Positions 36,781 to 47,494 of a DNA stretch of 64,000 nucleotides are shown here, piece after piece. The notes under the pieces were generated by a model. The model had not been told where the DNA came from. It saw only the letters and a program-made list of their open reading frames with translations, and did no database searches. Numbering within the stretch: position 1 is the stretch's first letter; each line of letters begins with the position of its first letter. Made by a program: the position numbers and the translations under genes. Source of the DNA: Brugia malayi (taxonomy: Eukaryota; Nematoda; Chromadorea; Rhabditida; Onchocercidae); the NCBI RefSeq assembly GCF_000002995.4, contig NW_025062476.1, positions 10,662,501-10,726,500 on the forward strand. The letters run 5' to 3'.

Positions 36781-39281
36781 AGTGAATAACTGATAGTACA
36801 TAAGTGTGATTTGGAGAGTTTTAATTTGATATGAGAAGTCTTGTCTTTAGACATATATTTGGGGAAGTTATTCCTTTTGATTTAGGAGAAAGTAGTTAAT
36901 ATTCAGAAGATTGTAGTGTGGAAAGGACGCAGGTCGTGCAGAGGGAAGTAGAAACACTTCTTCGTAATAATCTTGAGTATATATAATTTATATATAACAC
37001 ATTTTGATGGGAATGGTTTACAGCATCATTTTGATAAGATAGCAGATGTTCATTTAAATAACAGAAAAAATTGTAAAAGTCTGATTACAGTATAAACATT
37101 GTAATAATTAACGGAAGGGAATTTAGCATGTTAGCATGTGGATAGGTTTTCTAAACATAAAAGAAAGGATGCAAATTTAGTTAGATCCAGATAATCCAGA
37201 TAAATAGAAAAAACAGCTGAGGAAAGTGAAATTGGTTACATGATTTATCAAAATTTTGTGTTTATTTACAGTTTGAAGCACTGATTTCTTACATAAATTT
37301 ATTTTTTTTTTACTTAATTTGAGGTTCGCTATATTTGATCCGCGAATTTGATAAATAGCAGGTACAATGAATGGGTGGGCATGGATCCATTAATAAGATC
37401 ACAGGGAATAGCGTCTTCAGATAGCGCATATTGGTATAGCACTTCTGTTATTCGATTGTTCCTTGGGAATTAGTTTTATAAGCTGTTTACTACTTTCTTC
37501 TAGTTCAGGATTTTTCAATCGACCTTTTGACCTCTGTAACTTTTTTTTCACTGTAAAGGAGATTCCATTTATCTATTTGCATTTCAATCGAACCGTCCGA
37601 TTGTGCTTGTTTAGTAGTATCAAATACTGCTAATTTGTAGTCGTCGTTTCGTAAGGTGACTTTTCTAAGTTGAAATCGGCTGTTGTCGTGGTTTTTTTTT
37701 TTTTTTTTTCTAGAAGTTTATTTGTTAGTGGCCAGGAATAAACAGGAAATTAAAAGGCTTATATGAGTATAGAACAAGTAGTTCAATAGATATAGTAATA
37801 ATGGTGATATTTTGACTGGAAGCAAAATCGTTGGTCTCGGATACGCTTCGTTGTGGTGAAATCACAGTAAGATTATAGAATCTTTATTAATACAATACGA
37901 ATGGAAGAAAAATACTAATATGCAGAGAAGCAAAATAAGAGGAAGTATAATCTCACGTAGTTGTAGTTGCCGTTTGGTCGAAGAAGAGATTAACAGTGAA
38001 ACCCCTATTTGTCCCAGAAGTTAACAGCCCTTCAAGAAGAGGAAGATAATCATCATAGAGATTCCTCCTTCAGAAGAAGGTTCTCATTTAGTATTAGGTT
38101 TATATATGTTAAAAGTTGGAAGTGCTTTGCAACAGAATTACAATGGATTACAGTAGACATTACTTCAGATGTTCATTTGCATACGTGACAAGTATAGGGA
38201 TTGTAATGAGGGATTAAGATGTGAATTTTTATTTAGATCAAGATAAAAAAGGAAATGCATTACAGCTGAGGAACCTAAAATTCCTTAAATGATTTATAGC
38301 ATTGCTAACAATTATTTACAATTTGAATGATTAAATTTTATATAAATTTAATTATTTTATTTGAAGTTTCGCGATGTTGAAATTTGCGGCAGCTGTGTCC
38401 ATGATAAGTTTTGTTTCGTTGCCAATTTTATGATTCTGAAAAGTCCCCATGAATCTTAACTGTTTACTAAAACGATTTCTGTCAGTAAATTTTATTTCTT
38501 GGATAGGAATTTGAGCGGTTACCTTTAATGGTTCTTAATATTGTTAATATTTATTAACAGTTTTGTTTAATTTGAGGTTCACAATTCGAAATTCGTGACA
38601 GTCGGAAATAATTTTATATAAATATAACGCTGACAATCTGACGAAGTGTTTTAGTTGTTTTACTGCAAACTGAACAGCCCTTATTTGGAGTAATTCTTAT
38701 CAGGGTATTATCATTACAATGCCAAGTTTGGCCAAAAATGTTTTCTTCACTTTTGCGTACCTAATGTTGCAGTCATGTTGTATTTGCTTTATCACTGAAA
38801 ACATGAATTTCTGTTTCATTTAAGATAATAGTGAATCGAAATAACTCCTTAACCAATTTTGGCCACTCATTTGTAAATGTGTTCCTTGACTTTTCATCCG
38901 TGTAAGAGGCTGATACCGTGTAAGCAATCTATTTGAAAGATGAATACGAGACAAATGGTTTCCTGCGCGAAATAAGGCAACCTTTAATTTGACAAGTGTG
39001 TTCTAATTTTATTTAATGTATTTTGTAAGTTATTTAGAGGCTTGCAAAACTTATTTCGAGTTTTACGACATCAATGATTTTTGACCGAGTACAGTTCACT
39101 GTAAAGTTTCTTATAAAAAAAAAAAATACATTTGATTTTTGAAATCTTATGACATATGCGACAATCTTGCAACTATAGTTCTTTCTGATGTCATAACCAG
39201 CTGTGGTTAGCAAAACACTTCATTTGAGACACAAGTAATTCATTTTGTGGGCTGGAATATCTCGGAGATGAACTGCCGATT
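36781..39281. repeat. Decayed repetitive region with two diverged direct copies
   Basis: Blocks around 37040-37350 recur in the same order around 38160-38370: CAGATGTTCATTT, CAGCTGAGGAA, GATTTAT, TTTACARTTTGAA and TTGARGTTCGC-like strings. This suggests an old tandem duplication of about 1.1 kb. A minus-strand frame of about 60 codons (37506-37690, containing KLAVFDTTKQAQSDGS) is open, but I cannot assign it. Probably transposon-derived. Confidence 0.35.
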
Positions 39282-39698
39282 TGTCGCTGATATCGCTGTG
39301 GAAACAAAGAAACAGTAATCTGTTTTGTTAAAGTGAGACACATTCGTTGATTCAAGTCACATACATAATGTTTCATCATTTTACACTACGCTAAAGTGCC
39401 GTACCATTGTGCGTGTTCTGAAGACGCAATTTCGTGTATAACAACGGTCTATGGCCTTGCAACTCGTTAAAGTGTACGGTGGTGCTACCCATCAAATTCA
39501 TATTGTGAAGTCGTTTAGGGTGGTGGGTCAGTTGGTGGGATGGTAAATAGTCTGAGCTTTCCTTTTTATTACTGATGTCATTAAAATTGTAGTAATGAAA
39601 TTGTGATTGCTGAGTTCATTGACCATTCCATCTATCAGAATAAGTGTGTTTAATTATTCAAGTTTGAGATGTTGACAAGAATCAGAGAGACCGAAACA
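39282..39698 (+). mobile_element. LTR of a retrotransposon (right copy, plus orientation)
   Basis: 417 bases starting TGTCGCTGATATCGCTG and ending GACCGAAACA, nearly identical to the left copy in inverse orientation. It is followed by ATCCTTTTAGTATTTGTTG, which resembles the leader of the gag-like element. It therefore looks like a 5' LTR of a second, plus-oriented element whose interior has decayed (39699-40200 shows no recognisable protein). It may equally be one half of a rearranged pair. Confidence 0.75.
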
Positions 39699-41544
39699 AT
39701 CCTTTTAGTATTTGTTGCTACCAGAAAGCAGTTGATGACAGTCTCCAATATTTCGGTTCGCTACTGTATACTGATAATTTCGTAGAGTATAGAATAAAGC
39801 GGAAGAAATAATCAAATTTGAAAATAAAGGATGAAGAAAACTAAGTGAAGCGAGATTAGCTGAGTTAAAGCTTGTTGTCCTGAAAACCTATCCAGACAGT
39901 GGGTTAATTAACTCTTTATGTACTGGACACTGGATTACAACGAAGAGTATGATTACGGTGAATAAAGAGCTGTCACTATTGATGACCTTTACTCGTTGTG
40001 TTGTAAAATTGGCTTGTCGTTTGCTCAGAGTAACTATTAGATTGGAAGATTTCTACAATATTTCGACATTACGATCAGACAGTTTAAAAAAAAATAGGCT
40101 TTAACAGGGGACTGACAACCTTTCAGCAGAGGTTGAAAATTTTCAGCACGTTAAGCAATGTAAATATTCCTTGTTAACAGAGTGTAACATTCTAAACAAT
40201 GCAATGAGTTAAGCTACACTTGGAAGATGAGTGTTGAATAAATGAATTCTTATAAAATTAAAACAGTTTTATTTGAGGAATATTCAAATAAGACAATTTC
40301 TAGTTTAATACAGACTTCGACAGATTACTGTAATTTCGTTTTTCCGACATTGCACTTTCTCATGCTTTGTCGAAGAATCTCTGAAACATGAATTTCTTTC
40401 TACTAGGCTTAAAGTAAAAAAATTTTTTTTAATATTGCTTCACAGAACCAAGAAATAAACAGCATGTTCTAGTTCATGGTCACAGATATTTCGCAGCAAT
40501 TTTGATGTATTTTCTATTTCGGACTGACAAAATTGTCGAAAAAATTTGCTACTTTTACAAAATTAACAAGAAGTCTTGTGAAAATCGCTGAAGAAATCAC
40601 TATAGTTTATCACTGCATGTATCATGCAAAGTGATACGTTGTCGAGGATTTATGAGAGATCCTTTTTACCTACATGATTTTGTTGTGGCCATTGCTGTTT
40701 GGTTGAGAGTATCATCTAAGGGAACAGTGGATCAGGACGACATAACCAGAATAAGACACAATTATGAAATTGTCGATATTGGGATTATTTGGGTGGAAAT
40801 TTCATTCCGATGGAAAGGATAACAAATGATGGATGGTGTCAAAAGATGAAATCATTAAAACATTCTTTATAGTGGACATCTGAAACTATCATTGTTAAAA
40901 AAAGGAACTGGAACGTGTACTTAAATGACTTTATTTAAATAATGAGTGCATGCTATCATCGTTATAGTTATGAAGTATAAAAGTATCCCAAAAAGTTCAA
41001 TCGTCATTTGATCTATTTCAATGATTTCTCTGTTCGAACTGTTTTGAAAAGCGTTTATTGCTGAGATTGAACAGAAATCAGAAAAATTCTGCCATCTCAA
41101 CATATACAAATGATCATATAAGTTCATTTCATTGTAACTAAACTGAATTAAGTTAAGCAAGTTTTATCGTATAACTCATCTGTGCAATTGCGTTTACTAT
41201 GGAAACTGCCAGTAATAACGTCACCACTATCGTCATTGCTTGTAAATATAGGATCAAATTCTTGGATTAATCTTTTCTGAGCTTAATTTGTGACTTGTAA
41301 ATTAAATTCAATCTTCAACTAATTTAGCATGCATGGTAATTTATTTTCTTCGTTTTTGATACAAAGCAAAATAAATTGGAAAACAAATAAATTGAAGAAA
41401 GAAAGATACAAATTAGTTGGAAACAATTAGCTTAAAAGAAAATAGAAAATGGTAAATAACTTGAAGCTTAAAATAATACATGCAGAACTTATCAAGAATG
41501 CCAAAAATATTTGAAAAAATATGAATTTATGCTTCAGGTCACTT
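39699..41544. other. Region between LTR debris and receptor genes
   Basis: The first part is AT-rich with no gene recognised. From about 41165 to 41420 it contains a diverged copy of the upstream region of the receptor genes (see findings). An adjoining minus-strand frame (40921-41160) ends with a hydrophobic segment similar in layout to the receptors' first membrane segment. Confidence 0.45.
40921..41420 (-). pseudogene. Possible third receptor remnant (promoter plus truncated first exon)
   Basis: 41200-41350 reads CGTCATTGCTTGTAAATA, then GAGCTTAATTTGTGACTTG and TAATTTATTTTCTTCG, matching the upstream flank of the right receptor gene (inverse of about 44960-45140) and, partly, the flank of the left gene near 43890-43950. 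The minus-strand frame starting at 41160 runs 79 codons and ends NREIIEIDQMTIELFGILLY and more hydrophobic residues, loosely like the NHKIIKYIAILLFTVLLLYG of the intact receptors. No further exons were found, so this would be a truncated copy. Similarity is weak in the coding part. Confidence 0.35.
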
Positions 41545-43578
41545 CTACCCATCACATTTCGGGATGTTTCCTAACGGCTTTGTTCTTTTCAATGCATCAA
41601 TTCTCAAATGCAACAAATGATACAAATAATGTTTTGTGACATTACGTGTTTCCGTATTGTAAACAAAATGAACAGTAGGCAGCATAGCATAAATGAAAAG
41701 GAAATAACAATTTATGAAAATCTTTGATGGAATACGAGCTGCTTCACCGAAAATTTCAACCAAAGTTGATGGTAAAATATTAAAGATAATACTTCCGGTT
41801 TCCAATATACCATAGTTCCACACAGCCTGAAACAACACCGACCATTCATAATGATGATTTTTCATTGTTCCATGTCCATCACACAATCTTGTTATTCCTA
41901 AACATATTTATTAATTTAATAATGAAAGAAAAGACATAAGAATTTCATAAATTTTACGGCAGTGTCTCGAAAACTTTAAGATATGCGGTAGATCTTATTT
42001 ATAAAGAATGAAGGAAATATTTAATGAAACATACTTTGACGCCTACTGCGTACACTGTAGAATATCGTAAGATATATGACAAACATTGCATTAGGTATGA
42101 ATAGTGCACAAAAAAAGCGTATTCTAAATATGAAAACAGACATTATTTCAAGCATAATTAAAACTTACTGAAACGGTAAAGAATGGAAAGAAAAATTTTA
42201 GTTAGCACTGAATTTTAAAGCTATTATTTGGAATACTTGTCAAAAAAATGAATCAAATGACATCATGAGAAATACCTCCACCAAGTCTTTGCTATTCCAT
42301 TTGATTTTTCACAATCACCTTCCCAGCTTAACTTCCAAGCAAAGAATTCTGTGGTGCAAAAATAAAAATCGGCACATGTGAACACTGAAAATTTGGACTG
42401 AATTAAGCTGCTGGCAAGTTTGTAAGATGTCACCGTAATCTAATTTAAATTTAAAGCGTCATAAAGCGCAAGTTTGAAAATTACCGTTCAAAAAATCTCA
42501 ATTCCTGATTCTGATATAAGTTGAGCTCACTACTGGAGATCACTCTACATAACTCATATGTGATAACGAAACAAGAAAAAAAATTATAAGTCGACGTGTT
42601 CTAGAACGATGATAGTATATCATCCTGGAATCTCTGCTTGGACGTCTTCTATAAGTTATTTAAAAAACAGAAGTTCGGAAGTTCTTTTGAAAATGTAAGA
42701 AGTATCAATGAGTCATACCAAAAGTTGACAACCACACGAGAAAGATTAAAATGTACAGCTTGGCTGACCGGAAAATAGAGTAGTATTTTGGTAAAATTAG
42801 TGCCACAAAGCGATTCATTGTCAACAGAAATGAAAAATTAAGTATGGAAAAGAATGGGAAAGTGGCAAAAGTTGAGAATGTACGATTGATCCATGTTGTT
42901 TCTGAAAACAAATTATATATCTAATGAAAAAATTCTTCTCTGTCGTGACTAGCAAACTTTGAAAATGTTTCTCACAAAAAGATTCTTTGCTTAAAGCTCT
43001 ATAAGGCACAAATTTTCATATATTGTACCAAATTTTTAAATAAAAAATTGAATTTGAAGTCATTCGACATAATTTATGTAATACGAAAACTATAGCAGTG
43101 GTATCACTAATTTAGAAATCAAGCATATTTACCAAATTTCATAAGGAATAATCCTTTCTTCTTCATAATATGAAAAAAAAAAAAAACTTCTATTTAACTG
43201 AATGAATTAAAGTAAATGAATGGTAACTGAGATATGCAAATAAAATAACTTGCCATATGAATTACTTTTAGTTTTTAATATTTCAGGAAATACAACAACT
43301 ATTTGTGGGATAAAAGCCATGAAATTGGATATAATCAGCTGTGACGCAATAGCAATAAATTCTCGACTGTAGTGATTGTCTTTGCGGAAGAATACAGCAG
43401 CCAGAAGTATGTTGCTAATAATACCGTACAGCAACAAGACAGTGAAAAGTAGAATTGCTATGTATTTAATAATTTTATGGTTATCATCTCTTATGTCATT
43501 CATATCTGTCGTATCTTCCAGACAAATTGAAGGTAATATCAACAATAATACAATTATATAGTATAAACAAACCCCCAT
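41545..43578 (-). CDS. Serpentine receptor (nematode 7TM, Srx-like), left copy (348 aa)
   Basis: Five minus-strand exons: 43266-43578, 42719-42901, 42276-42384, 42035-42123 and 41545-41897, in phase, giving 348 residues. An N-terminal hydrophobic segment (YYIIVLLLILPSICL, possible signal peptide) is followed by membrane segments such as AILLFTVLLLYGIISNILLA. The motif MNRFVALILPKYYSIF, after a predicted third helix, is the nematode serpentine equivalent of DRY and points to the Srx or a related chemoreceptor family. The last exon holds the two final helices with GEAARIPSKIFINC. Such receptors act in the plasma membrane of sensory neurons. It is divergently oriented to its near-twin at 45366, and exons 1-4 are identical in protein. 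Confidence 0.82.
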
Positions 43579-43732
43579 TTTGTCAAATGATTTTCGTTTT
43601 CACTATAAATTTCAACAAGATAGAAAGGAAAAAGTTTCAATTGGAATGCCTGAAATACAAATACAAGGTGCTAAAAACTGCGAGTTTAAATTCCGAATCA
43701 GTAAATATGGTCGATGTTGATGACAGATGACA
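41989..43732 (-). repeat. Left arm of large inverted repeat
   Basis: About 1744 bases, almost identical to the reverse complement of 45212-46953, covering the start region, exons 1-4 and introns 1-3 plus part of intron 4 of the receptor gene. The few differences I saw are a homopolymer length change in intron 1 and three substitutions near 43622-43640. The spacer between arms (43733-45211) is itself a more diverged inverted pair. Confidence 0.92.
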
Positions 43733-45211
43733 GTGCATTGTTGTTTGAAATGTAATTATAATTTGATCGCAAAATAAGGTTCCATTTCTTACACAACTCT
43801 CATGGAAATTGTTATTAACAATGCTACTAATATTATCGTTTGCTCCGTCGGACCAAATGTTTGGATCTCTCTTATTTTTAAACTTATGAATTAGCTTCAA
43901 TCTTTAGCTAATTTAGTTTGTATGTAATTTATTTTCTTTGTTGTGTAAGTCTCTCAGAAGCAAACAATCAGTTTCACTGCATAATTCTGTTAAATCCGCC
44001 TAACATATCCCTTCAATAAGACAGTTTTGATAATCATTATAAATTATTTTAGCAGCAAGGTCAATTTTCTATAAAAGATTCCTTTGATTCCTTCAATTTA
44101 AAATATAAAATAATGCATTACTTTTCTTAATCTCCGCCAACAAATTTGCATTAACGAAGCAATGCACACATACTATCGAATATAGCAACTAACAAAATAA
44201 TCCTTTGCTTATTCTGTGAGTATTTCAATTTTACAAGAGGTAAAGTTCGTCATGTTAAAATCTTTTATATTCAGAGCTACAAGAATCAATTGATTCGAAA
44301 TGATTCTGGGGCCAAGAGACAAATATTGGTTAAGATAAAGATTAGATCAATATATCATTATAGCTGATTATTAATCTTCCGTACATAATTTGTGATTTAA
44401 AGTAATTTAATTGCATCGAAGTTGAAATGAAATGAAATTAATTTCTTTGTTCAATTTATTACTTGCAGTTTTCATTCAAGCTGACTAATTAATGTCCACT
44501 GCAATTTCAAAAGAGATGAGTTTAAGATCCGTTCACATCGAACTGCTAAATTTTGATTTGTTTTCATAAAATTTTTATGAATGAATTTTTCAAAATATTT
44601 GTGTAAGCTCTCTAAATCAAAAATACATCAAATTTGATGGATTTTCTACTGTTGTTAAAAGAGTAGGCGTAATGAAGGCTACAAATTAATGAAGCCAAGA
44701 GGTTCTTGAGAAATTATTTCCTCATTAAGCATTTGTAAATAAACCTATATATTGCTTCTTAGATGCATCCTCAAAGTGATGTAAATGATTAGTAAAAGCA
44801 GGCAAAAGAGTTCCGTTGTAAGTTCTGTGATGAAGAGATTGCTAGTAGAATTTAAAGGTAGCATTATAAGTTGGTTGATTCAATATTAATTGTGCAGTAA
44901 TTTTCTTTCAAACTATATCAGCTAATTGTTTTTCAATTTGTTTTGCTTTGCAAAGTCATAATTGCTTCAGACTTACGTAACGAAGAAAATAAATTACCAT
45001 ACAAACTAAATTAGCTGAGGATTGAAGTTAATTTGTGAATTGCAAATTAAGCTCAGCAAAGATTGGTCAAACATTTGATCATACGTTTGTAAGCAATGAC
45101 GATAACAGTGATTTTGTTATGATGAACAGTTTCCATGTCAGTTGTTAAAAAGTTGCATAAAAATGGAAACCTAATTTGGCGCTTAGATTACAACTGTTAA
45201 ACGTCAATAAC
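43733..45211. promoter_or_regulatory. Shared divergent upstream region of the receptor pair
   Basis: About 1.5 kb between the two divergent receptor genes. Its two halves are diverged inverted copies of each other (for example CTAATTTAGTTTGTATG near 43908 and its reverse complement near 44999, and CATGGAAAYTGTT near 43802 and its complement near 45130). Both promoters must lie here. No specific element is identifiable. Confidence 0.55.
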
Positions 45212-46953
45212 TGTCATCTGTCATCAACATCGACCATATTTACTGATTCGGAATTTAAACTCGCAGTTTTTAGCACCTTGTATTTGTATTTCAGGCATTC
45301 CAATTGAAATTTTTTCCTCTCCATCTTGTTGAAATTTATAGTGAAAACGAAAATCATTTGACAAAATGGGGGTTTGTTTATACTATATAATTGTATTATT
45401 GTTGATATTACCTTCAATTTGTCTGGAAGATACGACAGATATGAATGACATAAGAGATGATAACCATAAAATTATTAAATACATAGCAATTCTACTTTTC
45501 ACTGTCTTGTTGCTGTACGGTATTATTAGCAACATACTTCTGGCTGCTGTATTCTTCCGCAAAGACAATCACTACAGTCGAGAATTTATTGCTATTGCGT
45601 CACAGCTGATTATATCCAATTTCATGGCTTTTATCCCACAAATAGTTGTTGTATTTCCTGAAATATTAAAAACTAAAAGTAATTCATATGGCAAGTTATT
45701 TTATTTGCATATCTCAGTTACCATTCATTTACTTTAATTCATTCAGCTAAATAGAAGTTTTTTTTTTTTCATATTATGAAGAAGAAAGGATTATTCCTTA
45801 TGAAATTTGGTAAATATGCTTGATTTCTAAATTAGTGATACCACTGCTATAGTTTTCGTATTACATAAATTATGTCGAATGACTTCAAATTCAATTTTTT
45901 ATTTAAAAATTTGGTACAATATATGAAAATTTGTGCCTTATAGAGCTTTAAGCAAAGAATCTTTTTGTGAGAAACATTTTCAAAGTTTGCTAGTCACGAC
46001 AGAGAAGAATTTTTTCATTAGATATATAATTTGTTTTCAGAAACAACATGGATCAATCGTACATTCTCAACTTTTGCCACTTTCCCATTCTTTTCCATAC
46101 TTAATTTTTCATTTCTGTTGACAATGAATCGCTTTGTGGCACTAATTTTACCAAAATACTACTCTATTTTCCGGTCAGCCAAGCTGTACATTTTAATCTT
46201 TCTCGTGTGGTTGTCAACTTTTGGTATGACTCATTGATACTTCTTACATTTTCAAAAGAACTTCCGAACTTCTGTTTTTTAAATAACTTATAGAAGACGT
46301 CCAAGCAGAGATTCCAGGATGATATACTATCATCGTTCTAGAACACGTCGACTTATAATTTTTTTTCTTGTTTCGTTATCACATATGAGTTATGTAGAGT
46401 GATCTCCAGTAGTGAGCTCAACTTATATCAGAATCAGGAATTGAGATTTTTTGAACGGTAATTTTCAAACTTGCGCTTTATGACGCTTTAAATTTAAATT
46501 AGATTACGGTGACATCTTACAAACTTGCCAGCAGCTTAATTCAGTCCAAATTTTCAGTGTTCACATGTGCCGATTTTTATTTTTGCACCACAGAATTCTT
46601 TGCTTGGAAGTTAAGCTGGGAAGGTGATTGTGAAAAATCAAATGGAATAGCAAAGACTTGGTGGAGGTATTTCTCATGATGTCATTTGATTCATTTTTTT
46701 GACAAGTATTCCAAATAATAGCTTTAAAATTCAGTGCTAACTAAAATTTTTCTTTCCATTCTTTACCGTTTCAGTAAGTTTTAATTATGCTTGAAATAAT
46801 GTCTGTTTTCATATTTAGAATACGCTTTTTTTGTGCACTATTCATACCTAATGCAATGTTTGTCATATATCTTACGATATTCTACAGTGTACGCAGTAGG
46901 CGTCAAAGTATGTTTCATTAAATATTTCCTTCATTCTTTATAAATAAGATCTA
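45212..46953 (+). repeat. Right arm of large inverted repeat
   Basis: Mirror image of 41989-43732. Identity stops abruptly in intron 4 just after AGATCTA (46953). The flanking base pairs beyond this point are clearly diverged. Confidence 0.92.
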
Positions 46954-47445
46954 TTCCAAAGATTTTCACATTTGCAATTTAGAATGTCACACGTGAAGTC
47001 ATAAAACATAATTTATATTTGTTGCATTTTAGAATTGGACAAGTTACTTTCGGAATACTGCAGTGAAATTTATTAAGTTTTTAAAACTTTTATTAAATCT
47101 TATTCTGTTTCATTATTAAATTGATAAATATGTTTAGGAATAACAAAATCGTGTGCTACATCTGGAACAACAAAAATTCATCATTATGAATGGTCGGTGT
47201 TATTTCAAGCAGCGTGGAATTGTGGTATATTAGAAGCCGGAAGTATTGTTTTTAATTTTCTACCACCAGTTTTGATCAAGATTTTCGGTGAAGCAGCTCG
47301 TATTCCATCAAAGATTTTCATAAATTGTTGTTTCATTTTCATTTACGCCATGTTGCCTACTGTTCATTTTATTTACAATAAGGAAGCACGTGATATCACA
47401 AAGCATCATTTATATCATTTGTTGCATTTTAGAATTGGACATTGA
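45366..47445 (+). CDS. Serpentine receptor (nematode 7TM, Srx-like), right copy (333 aa)
   Basis: Five exons: 45366-45678, 46041-46223, 46558-46666, 46819-46907 and 47138-47445, in phase, giving 333 residues. Exons 1-4 encode exactly the same protein as the left copy, including the N-terminal hydrophobic stretch, MNRFVALILPKYYSIF and the SWEGDCEKSNGIAKTWWR segment. The last exon differs at 18 of about 86 aligned positions by my count, and ends earlier: a one-base deletion after HFRI relative to the left gene gives GH-stop, 15 residues short. Intron 4 contains a decayed extra copy of the last exon (46953-47041). A candidate poly-A signal AATAAA lies at 47489-47494. Probable chemosensory receptor in the plasma membrane. 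Confidence 0.82.
46953..47041 (+). pseudogene. Vestigial copy of the receptor last exon inside intron 4
   Basis: ATTCCAAAGATTTTCA followed by CACGTGAAGTCA and TTGTTGCATTTTAGAATTGG repeats, in order and with an internal deletion, the end of the functional last exon (47300-47440: ATTCCATCAAAGATTTTCA ... TTTAGAATTGGACA). The left gene has nothing corresponding in its intron 4. Confidence 0.7.
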
Positions 47446-47488
47446 AAAAAAAAAAAAAAAACAAAAACAAAGTGATTATTAAGTTATA

Positions 47489-47494
47489 AATAAA
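47489..47494 (+). promoter_or_regulatory. Candidate polyadenylation signal of the right receptor
   Basis: AATAAA 44 bases after the stop codon. Confidence 0.5.

Noticed and set aside
43376..43561. Open frames antisense to receptor exon 1 (and the mirror at 45383-45568)
   Set aside because: Identical shadows of the real exon in both arms.
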